Source: Fereydounia khargensis (lineage: Eukaryota > Basidiomycota > Ustilaginomycetes > Urocystidales > Fereydouniaceae). Taken from it: a stretch of 64,000 bases of DNA. The notes below the pieces were generated by a model. That model did not search any database and was not told the DNA's origin. It was given only the letters and a program-made list of their open reading frames with translations. The position numbers and the translations under genes were made by a program. Below are positions 43,034 to 52,874 of this stretch, piece after piece; position 1 is the stretch's first letter; each line of letters starts with the position of its first letter. The stretch spans positions 124,001 to 188,000 of the forward strand of contig JAOCZO010000021.1 of NCBI GenBank assembly GCA_026413255.1, given 5' to 3'.

Positions 43034-43942
43034 TTAGAAGAGGAGACCGCCCAGCAGCATGCCACCGGCGAGACCACCGAGCACAGCAGGACCCGCACCA
43101 GCACGTCGGTAAGGGCCCATGGGTGCCGAATAGGGTCCGTACATGCCATATGGCCCTCCCGTCGTCTGGTACGGACCATACCCAATAGCCGGTCCCTGAC
43201 GCGCGAATCCAGGCGGTGGAGGCTGGGCGAAGATCTCACGACCTGCCGAGTCTCTACCGATAAACTGCGGCTGGCCCGTCTGGACGGAGCGAATAAGTGC
43301 CTGGCGGATCATCATGTGTTGCTCCATGGCGCGACGCTCTGCCTCTTCACGTCGCTTGCGCTCCTGCACGCGCTGCTCATGCGTGGTACCCGTCATCTTA
43401 TCCTTGAGCGACCTGCCAAACTTCTTAAGACCCTTGGGCTGAGTCGAAGAAGACGACGTGGCAGCGTAGGTTTGCTGCGCCTTGGACGCTCCCGCACCGT
43501 CACCGGCACCGGCACCTGCACCGGCACCTGCACCTGCACCTGCACCCTTGCTTGGTCCTGTTGCAGGCCGGTCGTCTTCGTCGTCCGTGTCATCTTGGAC
43601 GATACGCTGCTTCTCGATGCGTTCTCGCTCTTTCCTGACTTGATCCGGATGCTCGCGCTGGAACTGCTCGTCATCGTATGGGTGGATCCAGATCGATCTG
43701 GGCGGCTGAGCGAGCGTGTCGACGAAGAAGTTGTGGTGGGACTGCGGGTCCCACTGACGGATCCAGCCCTTGGGCAGCGGCCGAACCATGTCTTCGAGTG
43801 AGCGCCTGGCATCTATCGCCGCTTCGGTTTGTGCCGTGTTGCTGCTGCCGCTGGCAGATGGTGCAGAGCCAGATGCATTGTTTCGAACCTCGTCGTAGGA
43901 CGGCGGCGCATCTTGGGGTTGGGTTGATGATGAAGACGCCAT
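43034..43942 (-). CDS. WW-domain protein with PPSY motif
   Basis: Single exon, 302 residues, start MASSSSTQPQ at 43942. An N-terminal DAPPSYDEV motif is a PY-type ligand for WW domains, such as those of Rsp5/Nedd4 ubiquitin ligases. A WW domain follows at about residues 53-90 (LPKGWIRQWDPQSHHNFFVD, then SIWIHPYDDEQF), with the two Trp and the aromatic pair present. A Gly-Ala dipeptide run (near 128-145), a basic coiled stretch (EQRVQERKRREEAERRAMEQ) and a Gly/Tyr/Pro-rich region follow. The C-terminus (AVLGGLAGGMLLGGLLF) is a glycine-zipper-like hydrophobic segment that could insert in a membrane. Function unknown; an adaptor for a ubiquitin ligase is a guess. Confidence 0.8.
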   Translation of the reverse strand: MASSSSTQPQDAPPSYDEVRNNASGSAPSASGSSNTAQTEAAIDARRSLEDMVRPLPKGWIRQWDPQSHHNFFVDTLAQPPRSIWIHPYDDEQFQREHPDQVRKERERIEKQRIVQDDTDDEDDRPATGPSKGAGAGAGAGAGAGAGDGAGASKAQQTYAATSSSSTQPKGLKKFGRSLKDKMTGTTHEQRVQERKRREEAERRAMEQHMMIRQALIRSVQTGQPQFIGRDSAGREIFAQPPPPGFARQGPAIGYGPYQTTGGPYGMYGPYSAPMGPYRRAGAGPAVLGGLAGGMLLGGLLF

Positions 43943-44251
43943 GACTGTTTCTTCTTGGTTGTGATTTGACTGTTGCGTGATGATGAGGAGATGATGGTAG
44001 AAGACCAGTCGAGTAGATGAAGGATATATGTGTTCAAGTAGAGGTGGCAAAGCGGTTTCCCGTCTTTGAGGTTTGAATGTGGAGGATGAGGGGTCCACTG
44101 CTGGGCGTCTGCTGCAAGGCGGTACGTCAGTCGGCAGCTGCTCTCCGGTCGCTGCGGGCTTGGCTCAGCTTTGGGCCTCCCGCACAGCCCACGTGCAAGT
44201 AAAAAGCCGGGCCTACATCCCCAAAGAAAAGTAATGCTGACATAAGCACTT

Positions 44252-44860
44252 TTATCGCACGAAACGACGCTTATCTTCATTACTGGACAGCTTGTGGACC
44301 CTGAACAGCTAAGTCTCTGTTGCCCGACATGCCCCTCATACCCACGGCTACGGCTCTCCTTATCGCAGCACCCCCTCCACCACTGCTAACGCCCGCTTCA
44401 AAGCGCGACCAGCGCTGGATTCACTCTTATCGTTATTCTCCAGGGCATGGTCCACACATTGAACCGCGTTCACCGACACACACGATAAGCATCTTCCCCG
44501 TCGTCCTTGTCTGGTTCTTGATAAGCGCTCCTCTCGCCCCCACACCTTTCCGCAATCGTCCTCTTGCATGCCTAGTTTATCCTTCGATTTTCGGTGCCAA
44601 GACAAACGTTGCGGAACATATTTGCCACACCGACGGTCCCGATCAGCGCACGAGCCATGGTCCCTACAGACCCTGATTGATCCTCTCGCTTATCTACCCG
44701 CTCTTGCCGCCCTCGTGTTCACCCCTTCTCCTATCTTGGCCATGCATCTTTCTGTTTGTCGTATCGTCTGAACAGCGCAATGCAATGCAGTGGACTCAGC
44801 CAGGGTATCACGCTGTCCGCTCTCACACGTCCATCTTGGGTCTAAGTAAAGTATCTTATC
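44252..44860. promoter_or_regulatory. Cluster of GATA-factor sites upstream of the ammonium transporter
   Basis: Seven exact GATAAG sites on either strand: 44270-44275, 44359-44364, 44426-44431, 44484-44489, 44520-44525, 44689-44694 and 44855-44860. A GATAAA site lies near 44251-44256. They lie 295 to 900 bases upstream of the transporter ATG. By chance about 0.3 would be expected in 600 bases. Fungal nitrogen regulators (AreA/Nit2) bind HGATAR, so nitrogen-controlled expression is strongly suggested. Confidence 0.75.
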
Positions 44861-45154
44861 AAGCTCGCATGATTCCCCGTTCGTACCAGGAGAATGGTGT
44901 TCTGCGCTGTTCCCGATTGTGGAGGGGATTGCGACCATGCCTGAAAGCAAGCACGGCGCAGAGAAGCGCAGAGATGAGCCGTCCCATCCCCTCTCAGTCA
45001 GCGTCCTTGCTTTTAATACAGCACTCGTATCTCAACCATCTTGCAGCCCGACTCGTTTCTTTTTGCTCGAAACGACAGTCCGTCTTCTCTTACTCTTGCC
45101 TAGAAACCATCTCCCTCATACGAGTCGCACGTGGTGGCCAGAGTACAGCTCAAG

Positions 45155-46766
45155 ATGTTCAACATAACCAACCTTCCCGATTCCGCTGACCTGCTCCAGA
45201 CCTCTGCAGATGGCACCAGTACCGCGACATACAAGCTGGCCGACATGGTCTGGGTCCTGGCCGGAACAGCCTTTGTGTGGCCCATGATTCCAGCCATCGG
45301 CTTTCTGTACAGTGGCCTTTCACCTCGCAAGTCGGCAGCGGGCATGGTGTTCCAGTGCTTTGCCAGCATCTGCGTCATTTCCTTCCAGTGGTTCTTCTGG
45401 GGTTACTCGCTCGCCTACTCTGGCGACGCTGGCGGACGCGGATTCATCGGTGACCTCAAGAGGTTTGCCATGATGGACATCGAGTCGGCTACCCCGCAAG
45501 CCTACTACATTCCCGAGGTGCTCTACTGCTTTTTCCAAATGACCTTTGCCGCTGCCACTGTCGCCATCGCTACAGGTGGCGCTACTGGCCGTGCACGCAT
45601 GCTTCCCATGCTCATCTGGCGTGAGTACTAGCACCCATGACTGACACAAGTATGGAGGCTGACTCTCATGTGTGCGTGTACAATTTCCTGAATAGAGTTC
45701 TGGTGGGTCACACTTGTCTACTGCCCGCTCGCTCACTGGGTGTGGTCTGCCTCGGGATGGGTGTACCAGTGAGTGCGGGATCGGTTGCTTCACATGCTCG
45801 AGAAAGGACTTGGCTGACCTTGTTTCCAGGCTCGGGACGCTCGACTACGCAGGCGGTACACCGGTCCACGTAGCTTCCGGCTCAGCCGCGCTCGCGTATA
45901 CGCTCTACCTTTCTGAGATCTGGAAGCCAGTGTCCAAGCGCCCGGCCAAGATGATGCCCTCCGAGCCCTGGAACCCGATGCACGTTCTTTTCGCCACCAT
46001 GGTGCTGTGGGGGGGCTGGATTGCGTTTGACGGAGCAGGCGGCAACGTGGCGATCAACGTGCGCTCGGTGATGGCCGCGTCTACGACCAACCTCAGTGGC
46101 GCAAGCGGGGCGATCGCGTGGACTGTTGTCGACTTTGTGCGCACTGGGCGTCTAAGTATCGTCAGTGCGTGTTCAGGCGCCATCGCCGGCCTGGTGGGCA
46201 TCACACCGGCCTGTGGATACGTGGGCCACCCTGCCGCCGTGCTCATTGGAGCCCTGAACGGCGTGGTGTGCAACTACGCCACCAAGATCAAGACGCTGCT
46301 GCACTTTGAAGACCCCGCGGACGTGGTCGGTGTGCATCTGGTCGGCGGAATCATCGGCAACATGATGACTGGCCTCTTTGCACAGGCTGAGATCGCCGGC
46401 ATCGACGGTGTCACCGAGATCCCAGGTGGTGCGTTCATCGACGGTCACTGGAGACAGATTGGCCTGCAGCTCGCCGACACCGTGGCTGCCATCGCGTGGA
46501 GCTTCACCGTCAGCTTTGTGCTGCTCGCCATCATCGACCGCATCCCAGGATGCAAGGTCCGCGCGTCAGACGAAGCCGTACTCGTCGGCACGGACCTCGA
46601 GTGTCTGATGGAAAACTTTCTCGGCCACCAGCCAGACCTTCCCTCCGCAGCTGGGTCGGCAGACATGCACATCGTCGAGCAGAGGTTCCGCTCCGACTCT
46701 TCGATCCAGGAGAAGGAGGAGCAGCCTTCGGCCCCTGCTACTCGGCCGGCAACCAGCGCCGCCTGA
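45155..46766 (+). CDS. Ammonium transporter, Mep2-type (AMT/MEP/Rh family)
   Basis: Plasma-membrane ammonium permease. Three exons, 45155-45620, 45696-45768 and 45830-46766, give 491 residues with eleven hydrophobic segments. Conserved blocks: GFLYSGLSPRKSAAGM, GWVYQLGTLDYAGGTPVHVA and GVHLVGGIIGNMMTG. Both pore histidines are present, at residues 193 and 349; the first is His as in Mep2, not Glu as in Mep1/Mep3. Mep2-type proteins act as transporter and as ammonium sensor for filamentous growth in yeasts and smuts (Ump2 in Ustilago maydis). The cytosolic tail is Ser/Glu/Pro-rich (EQRFRSDSSIQEKEEQPS) and could be phospho-regulated. The small second exon rests on a TAG acceptor at 45693-45695, the least certain junction. 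Confidence 0.94.
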
Positions 46767-46960
46767 GCCACCTCGGCGCTGCTGCTCGGTGCTGTGTGCG
46801 AATCTTGTTCCGTCCGTGCTGTGATTGGGGTTTCTTGTGTTCCATGAGTAGTAGAATGCCACGGTTTCAATCCTCAACGAGTGCTTGATACTTGTATTCC
46901 TGAAGATATGAGAGATAGTGGAAAGGTGATCGATTGATTACAATGTACAGGACGTCTGGC

Positions 46961-48139
46961 TCAGGCTACCACGGTACCCTGGGTGGTCGACTCGGCCGAA
47001 GACCGTTGCTCATGCGGGTGCTGCGGCGGCTGCTGCTGTGCTTTGGACGGGTCTGTTTCGAGCATGACAATGTCGTCATCATCGTCGCCGTCGTTGGCGT
47101 TGGCGTTGCCGTTGACATTCGCGTGTCCGTTCCCGTTAGCTTCGGCCGTCTCGGCTGTGGCAGTGGCTGAGTCTGAGGCGTCATTGCTTTCCAAAGGCGA
47201 AGGCGCGCGGTACTGAGACATTCCCTCTGTTGGCTTGAAGCGGAGGTGGGATTCGTAGAACTGGATCACCTTGAGCGGACACCTATGGTGACAGACGATG
47301 CTTTCAAAAGCCAGCCTGTCTCCCGAGTTGCTGCGCATCCGCCGGAAAAAACAGAGAAGGCATCTCAGCGAATGCGGCAAATACGGTACGCGAGCGGGAG
47401 GCTGTTGGGCACTTACAAGAGAACAAACATGATAAGTTTACCCTGGTCGTTGCGTTCGACGGCTTCGATCTTGCGCACGATCTCGTCCCAGTCGGCGATG
47501 CGGCCGTACTTTTTACGCATGCGCTCTATGCGCGACTGCTCGAGGAGCTCTTTCTCTCTCCGGGCCTTTTCGGCGGGGGTGAGGGATGCGTCGTTTGCAA
47601 TCTCGCGCAACCGCACGTCGTCGTCTTCGTCCCCTTGGTCCGGGGAGGGGGAGAGGGTGTTGCGGGCCTTGCGTTTAGCGGGCACAGCTGGGCTCTTGCG
47701 TTTCCGGTTGTTGGTCTTTTTGACTTGGGTGCGGGGCGTGCGGGCCCAGTAGTCTTTGATCATTTCCGTGGCGCCGGCAGCGTCTATTTCGCGGACCCAC
47801 GAGTTGTCTTCCTCGCCGTACCCCTTCCACGCTACCAGGTACGCCATCTCTCCCTGTGAGTCGCGAGTCAGCAATCGCTGCAGCCGGGATGATTTGAAAG
47901 CACGAGTCGCGGTGGACACTCACAGCAACGAATCGGCCCTCCTCGTGCGCCAGGATCGTTTCGATCTCGTACTCCTCCTCCTCGCCCGCGGCGCCTTCGT
48001 CCTCGTTGGCGTCGCCATCGTCAATGACTACCACTGAGTCCGCCTCCGCATTCGCCTCCGCATTCGCATTCGCATTCGCGTCCGCATCCGCGGGTGAGAT
48101 GGGAAGGGCGCTCGTGCTCGCTTCGGCGCTGGCTGCCAT
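46961..48139 (-). CDS. HP1: Heterochromatin protein 1 homologue (chromo plus chromo-shadow)
   Basis: Reads H3K9 methylation and builds heterochromatin. Three exons, 48139-47924, 47853-47417 and 47282-46961, give 324 residues. The chromodomain (about residues 52-105) is split by the first intron: EEYEIETILAHEEGRFVA joins GEMAYLVAWKGYGEEDNSWV. The aromatic cage Tyr, Trp and Tyr (EYEI, AWKGY) are all present. A basic hinge follows (KKTNNRKRKSPAVPAKRKAR). The chromo-shadow dimerisation domain spans the second intron: WDEIVRKIEAVERNDQGKLI, then CPLKVIQFYESHLRFKP. The N-terminus carries an Ala-Asn/Ala-Glu repeat encoded by GCATTC-type hexamers, and an Asn/Gly/Ala tail ends the protein. Some smuts are reported to have lost silencing components, so an intact gene is informative. 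Confidence 0.92.
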
Positions 48140-48451
48140 CTCTGCTGGTGTCGTATCGGTCGGATTGGTTGGTGCTAGTTGGATACAGTGCTGTAGTATG
48201 CAACCTCCGGCGCTGTGGTTGACTGGTTGATTGTTCTGGAAGGAAGGGAAACGCGTTGCGCGCTTTACATTGATTCAGGTGAGGGCGAAACAGCAACAGG
48301 TGCGGTACCACACAGCGGCAGTCGCGTCTCTGTCCCGCTCTGTCGCCCTCTGTCCTTTTCAGGGTTTTGGTGCATCCGTGCACCAAGAGAACGAGCTGGC
48401 CTGAACGCTGACTCAATATGTATGTAATCCGCCCCCATGTTTTCATGCGCG
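48140..48451. promoter_or_regulatory. HP1 promoter / upstream flank of tRNA-iMet
   Basis: About 310 bases between the HP1 start and the initiator tRNA. No gene seen; no obvious TATA box before the tRNA. Confidence 0.4.
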
Positions 48452-48551
48452 AGCTTCGTGACGCAGTCGGATAGCGTGTTGGGCTCATACCTTTCCCCCG
48501 TGAATTGGTGGGCACACCCAAAGGTCGTCGGATCGAGACCGACCGAAGCTA
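48452..48551 (+). tRNA. Initiator tRNA-Met (CAT) with a 26-nt intron
   Basis: A full cloverleaf: acceptor AGCTTCG/CGAAGCT, D stem ACGC/GCGT, anticodon stem TTGGG/CCCAA, T stem GTCGG/CCGAC and discriminator A. The anticodon CAT is at 48486-48488. The intron, 48490-48515, lies at the usual place one base after the anticodon. Initiator identity is shown by the A1:U72 pair, three G:C pairs at the base of the anticodon stem, and A54/A60 in the T loop (ATCGAGA in place of TTCGANN). A T run follows at 48553 for Pol III termination. Confidence 0.93.
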
Positions 48552-48689
48552 CTTTTTTTGGCTTTTTTCTTTTTCCGCGCTTTTTTTGCACCCACACGCG
48601 ACACTCTACCAGACCGCACTCTGCAACAAATCAATTAAACTGAGTCCAATGTCCACACGGTATGCATTGCATGAAAGAGGTTTATCGAA

Positions 48690-50042
48690 TCAGTGGGGAT
48701 ACATTCTCCTCGCCTGTTCCTTGTCAGCCTCGCTTTCGCCGCTGATGCCTTGTTCTCTCTGTTTCTGCGCCTGCTGGTCGAGGTAGGCGAGGGTGGTGTC
48801 GAGGAACATGGCGGCGCCCTTGTACCACTTGACCGAGTCGGGCCATTCTCTGAGTGCGTGTGCGAGGCGGGCGGGTACGCCTGGTTCGCTGGCGAGCGTG
48901 GGTAGGTCTACGAGGTGTGTGCGGATGGTGAAGAGGATGGCGTTGGAGCGCGGGAGGCGGCGGAGGGTCTGGCGTTCCGTGCGCATGGCGATGTGTGCGG
49001 GGCCCGCGGCGGGGCGGCGTACCCTCTTGACCGAGTGGTCGTAGCTCGCTTCGGGCCCGTTGGACGTGTGGCTCCACGTGAGCTCCGTCTGGTCCGGCAG
49101 CACCGGCGCGTGGTCGAGCGGGAGCGTGCCGTGCTGGAGCGCGGCGACGGCCGGCGGCGCGGGGTGCTCGGTGACCTGGAAAAAGTAGTTGTTCCGCTCC
49201 ACGGGCTTGGCGGGATGCAGGCGCGAAAAGAAGCGGTCCATGGGGTGCTGCAGCTTCTCCGCGTACCCAGGTACGTTGCCGGAGAGGTGGATGTCGGCGA
49301 GCGAGAGGCCGAGTTTGTCCTCGAGGCGCCAGAAGCCGGCTGTGCATATGCTTCCGGCGACGAAGCGGTGCTGACCACCCTCGCCCTCGCCCTGGCCCTC
49401 GGCCTCGGGGGCGAGGATGGCAAGGTCGTCGGGGACGAGTTCGCCGGCGACACGCATGGCGTCGTGGGCGTCGTGGTCAGTGAGGGACCAGGTCTTTGCC
49501 GGCAGCCCGGGGAGCGGGGCGCGGGATACGCGGGTGACGTTGTGCCCGTCTGCGCGCGGGGCGGGATGTACGCTGATGATGTGTGGGTAGCGGCGTGCGA
49601 GGAAGGTGGCGATCAGCCGGGCGGCCTCGAGCGCGGCCCCCTCGTGTCCGGGGAGCGTGCGCACACACGCCGCGCCCATGGCGGCGTGCCGCGCCTCCCT
49701 GAGCGCAATGTACGACGGGTACGAGGCGTACATGTGCAGCCAGTCCCGCCGGTCCAGCGCCCGGATCCCCATGTTCAGATGGTACCGCCCCCACTTGAAC
49801 GGCCGGAACACCGGCTCAGCCCCCAACTCGCCCGCCGCCTCCGGCTCCGGCTCCGGCCACGCCTCGTACCCCGCACACTGCGCCCGGCCACGCACACCAA
49901 GACCCAGGCGCAGGCGCACCTTCCCGCCCCGCTGCAGCAGGGTCAGCACCGCAAGCACGAGCAGCGGCACCCCCCACCCCCACCCCCAGCCCCAGGCAAG
50001 GCCGGCGCCCTCGCCCGCGTACGCCGCAATCGTCTTGTTCAT
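48690..50042 (-). CDS. DUF3445 / haem-dependent oxidative N-demethylase-like protein
   Basis: Single exon, 450 residues, start MNKTIAAYAG at 50042. One hydrophobic segment near the N-terminus (GVPLLVLAVLTLL, about 24-36) suggests membrane anchoring. The family pattern is clear: FRPFKWGRYHLNMGIRALD, RDWLHMYASYPSYIALRE, AALEAARLIATFLARRYP, VPDDLAILAPE, ICTAGFWRLEDKLGLSLADI, PMDRFFSRLHPAKPVERNNY, and RTERQTLRRLPRSNAILFTI. Bacterial relatives are haem-dependent oxidative demethylases acting with a reductase; fungal members are common but uncharacterised as far as I know. The substrate is unknown. Base composition is unusually G/C-rich for the window. Confidence 0.85.
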   Translation of the reverse strand: MNKTIAAYAGEGAGLAWGWGWGWGVPLLVLAVLTLLQRGGKVRLRLGLGVRGRAQCAGYEAWPEPEPEAAGELGAEPVFRPFKWGRYHLNMGIRALDRRDWLHMYASYPSYIALREARHAAMGAACVRTLPGHEGAALEAARLIATFLARRYPHIISVHPAPRADGHNVTRVSRAPLPGLPAKTWSLTDHDAHDAMRVAGELVPDDLAILAPEAEGQGEGEGGQHRFVAGSICTAGFWRLEDKLGLSLADIHLSGNVPGYAEKLQHPMDRFFSRLHPAKPVERNNYFFQVTEHPAPPAVAALQHGTLPLDHAPVLPDQTELTWSHTSNGPEASYDHSVKRVRRPAAGPAHIAMRTERQTLRRLPRSNAILFTIRTHLVDLPTLASEPGVPARLAHALREWPDSVKWYKGAAMFLDTTLAYLDQQAQKQREQGISGESEADKEQARRMYPH

Positions 50043-50433
50043 GTCGGTCAGCAAAGTTGAAGGGAACAAACAATCCAGCCCCCCGTGTACCCCTCCCCAT
50101 CGCCTTTATATCCATGCCGGGGTCCGGTGTCGGGAAAAAAAAGGGACGCGATATGATACGGTGCCTGATGCTTATCCGAGATAGCGTATCGCGCGTCCAG
50201 CGCGTCTCGCACGCGCCGCAACCGCTCCTGCTTGCGCTAGAAATCCTACCGTCCCCGGCGCCGACCCACGTCCAAACCCAACGCGGCCCAGCCTAGTCAA
50301 GCCCGAGTCCAAGCCCGTCACATTGCATCAGGTACAGTACAGTACTGCACTGTACACTGTACAGTGCGCGAGTCTCTTCACATGACAACTAGGGTAAAGC
50401 ATCGTGTCACCCCTGGCCTGCTCAGGTTCAGGT
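50043..50433. other. HDOD-like gene promoter and ERF2 3' flank
   Basis: About 390 bases carrying an inverted pentamer cluster of the TACAG/TACTG family at 50332-50366. No gene seen. Confidence 0.5.
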
Positions 50434-52365
50434 TCAGGGTGCGGATGCGGGGTTCTCACGACGCAAGTCCTCCTGGTACCAGCCGCGTCTGTCGATCCAG
50501 CTCTCGAGCGCCACACTGCGCCACCCGAGCCCGTTGCGAATGTTGCGGCGCACACGGCCGCTGGCGAACGGGTTGGGGTCGTGTTCGCGTCGCCATCCAA
50601 AGAGGCGGAGGATGCGTGGCGTCTCGTTGGCCACGGCGGCGGCCATGTCCCACTTTTCGCCGTACTCGCGGGCGGTGGAGATGCGGATCTCCTCGACGGT
50701 GGTGCGGTTGAGTGCGACGAGGCGCAGGTGGTACACAAAGAGGGTCATGATGGGCCCCAGGGCGCCGATGGTGAGCAGGAACAAGACAGCAGACACGGGC
50801 GTCTCGGCGAGTGCCTGGCGGAAAGTGAGACCTGGACCGCTCCGCGCTCCACGTGGGAACGCATAGCTCGCCGGCTTGGTGAGGAGCACAATATGCACCG
50901 CAGACATGGCAATCACAATGCACGCCGACACGATAGATGCGGAGAGGAACACCATGAAGGGCACATAGTTGCGCCGGCCAATACACGTGTTGAGGAAGGT
51001 GCAGTGGTGGTCAATGTTCTCGACGCAGTTGTCGCACACGCGACAGTGGCTGCTGCGCGGAGGGCGGTAGGTGCCACACGTCTCGCACCACTTGACGGGG
51101 ATCTCTTGCCCACGCACACGGATGATGCGCTGGACGGGTATCGCGAGTGGGTCTTCGGGGTCGGCGAGGGGCGCATTGGGAGAGGCGGCTGACGCGCCGA
51201 GCGTACACGGCGGATCCGGGTCGAGGTCGCGCGGGACGACTCCCGGGTCTCGCCATGCGGTGACGAGCATGTTGACGAGCGCCATGAGCCAGACATAGGC
51301 AAAGACGGCGATGACAGCGGGTGAGATGTTGTCGATGATCCAGGACGCTTCAAAGCCGAAAAAGAGACCAGCAAGGACGAGCATGAGTGCGAGCGAGGCG
51401 ATAAAGGCGAGCGGGTTGTCATCGGACATCATGATGAGGCCGCCAAAGAAGAAGCGGTTCGCGCCGCGGTGGTGCTTGTGCTTGCGTTGGCGCGGGCCCT
51501 TGTTACTGCTAGGCATGGATACGGCGACATCTGCCACACGTGTAGCGGGACTGGAAGCCGAGTTGCTGTTCTTGTTGGTGCTGGTGCTATTCTTGGCGAT
51601 AGCTCGCTGCGAGTTCGAGTTTGGGAAAGGATGATGCGCTGGTTCAGGTATGGCAACCGCACGTGCTGGTAGAAGAGGGTCGGTGCTCTTGGCAATGCGA
51701 AGGGACTTTGCTCCTGACCCACTGCGCTCGACCATGGCAAAGTGCTGGGGACCTGAAGAGGATGCGGTGGTGGTGATGGTGTCGGCGCGGTTGCGGTTGC
51801 GGTCGCGGAGGGGGTGGTCGTTTGGGACCGAGCTGGAGAGGGAGAGGTTGGACTGTGCCAGACCCCAGGGACTTGTCGGACGGTGTGGCTGGGCGTGATT
51901 AGGGTTGAAAGAGTGTGTTGCGGTATCCGTATAAACGCTGGTAGACGATCCGTTGTGATTAGTTGTGGTATAGTTGTCGTGATTGGCGTGCTCGAGGTTG
52001 GCAAAGGGGCTGTGGCTGCGTGCACGGCTGCCTACGGGGGAGACAGCGCCGGGGCGGGAGGAAGCCTTTTTGGGAGAAAAGAAGCCGGCGGGAGGGAGGA
52101 TGGTAGAGGAGACATGGCGTTCGCGTTGGTTGCGGGTGTCGACGTCGTTGTCTGTATCTTGATCTTGATCTTGGTCGCTGCTGTGATGTTGATACTCGTG
52201 GGAGAGTCTGCGCGAGTTGCGGAGGAAGGACGCGGTGGGAGTGGGGGAGGCTATGCGGGAGGGAGGGGCGTCCGAGTCGTGTGACTTGCGGTAGACGAGA
52301 CGTGCGTTGGAGAGGAGGTCGCTCGGGGTGCCTGGACGGCTCGAGCTGGTGTTTAGATCGGACAT
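50434..52365 (-). CDS. ERF2: DHHC palmitoyltransferase, Erf2 type
   Basis: Protein S-acyltransferase that palmitoylates Ras-like proteins and others on ER/Golgi membranes. Single exon, 643 residues, start MSDLNTSSSRPG at 52365. The first 300 residues are Ser/Asn/His-rich and unstructured. Four membrane segments are visible near residues 318 (LAFIASLALMLVLAGLFFGF), 345 (ISPAVIAVFAYVWLMALVN), 470 and 520. Between the second and third lies the cysteine-rich catalytic domain: WCETCGTYRPPRSSHCRVCD, then NIDHHCTFLNTCIGRRNY, with the DHHC motif intact. The layout, with the long cytosolic N-terminus and RDPGVVPRDL after the second helix, fits Erf2. The partner Erf4 is not in the window. Divergent from VPS28. 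Confidence 0.92.
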   Translation of the reverse strand: MSDLNTSSSRPGTPSDLLSNARLVYRKSHDSDAPPSRIASPTPTASFLRNSRRLSHEYQHHSSDQDQDQDTDNDVDTRNQRERHVSSTILPPAGFFSPKKASSRPGAVSPVGSRARSHSPFANLEHANHDNYTTTNHNGSSTSVYTDTATHSFNPNHAQPHRPTSPWGLAQSNLSLSSSVPNDHPLRDRNRNRADTITTTASSSGPQHFAMVERSGSGAKSLRIAKSTDPLLPARAVAIPEPAHHPFPNSNSQRAIAKNSTSTNKNSNSASSPATRVADVAVSMPSSNKGPRQRKHKHHRGANRFFFGGLIMMSDDNPLAFIASLALMLVLAGLFFGFEASWIIDNISPAVIAVFAYVWLMALVNMLVTAWRDPGVVPRDLDPDPPCTLGASAASPNAPLADPEDPLAIPVQRIIRVRGQEIPVKWCETCGTYRPPRSSHCRVCDNCVENIDHHCTFLNTCIGRRNYVPFMVFLSASIVSACIVIAMSAVHIVLLTKPASYAFPRGARSGPGLTFRQALAETPVSAVLFLLTIGALGPIMTLFVYHLRLVALNRTTVEEIRISTAREYGEKWDMAAAVANETPRILRLFGWRREHDPNPFASGRVRRNIRNGLGWRSVALESWIDRRGWYQEDLRRENPASAP

Positions 52366-52589
52366 GGTGAGGGAGCAGGCAGAGCCATGGTCTTGGCCCA
52401 CACTGGGCGAAGAGAGTGCTGTGCCGTACTGTACTGTACAGTACTGTACAGGATCGTGGTTGGCTATCAAGGTGTTGGGTTCGATTGGCAGTCTTCTATG
52501 GCGCCTCTTTTGGTTGCTTTTCAGCCCGTTTATTGTTGCGTTGGCTGGCTGAGCTGCTTGGCTGGGCTGTCAGTGTTGGGCGCCCCCTC

Positions 52590-52613
52590 CCTCTCTCTCT
52601 CTCTCTCTCTCTC
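52590..52613 (+). repeat. (CT)n microsatellite
   Basis: A perfect CT dinucleotide tract of about 24 bases in the ERF2/VPS28 promoter. Confidence 0.9.
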
Positions 52614-52825
52614 GGAAGCGCGTCAGGCAGGCAGGCAGGCAGTCACTCACTTTGCGCACGGGGTCCATTGATTGCCCTTCTCGGCTCGCATGTGCCGTCC
52701 GTGTCTAACTTTCTCCTTTCTCCCTCCACGTCAACTTGGCGTGCGTGGGGTGCAGTCTGTAGAGTCACAGTAACCACCGAAAGGCGAAAGGATCCTTGCG
52801 ACTTTCGTCACAGTCCGAGTCACAT

Positions 52826-52874
52826 TCACAGTCACAGTCACAGTCACAGTCACAGTCACAGTCACAGTCACAGT
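52826..52874 (+). repeat. (TCACAG)8 hexamer in the VPS28 leader
   Basis: Eight near-perfect hexamers immediately upstream of the VPS28 start codon, so almost certainly part of the 5' leader. Confidence 0.9.

Noticed and set aside
48265-48597. Minus-strand open frame of 110 codons
   Set aside because: It is the antisense of the initiator tRNA gene; the GLDPTTFGCAHQF-type peptide is a well-known artefact of translating tRNA genes.
52478-52490. GGTTCGATTGG as a tRNA B-box
   Set aside because: The 3' half does not match GGTTCGANTCC and no cloverleaf can be drawn around it.
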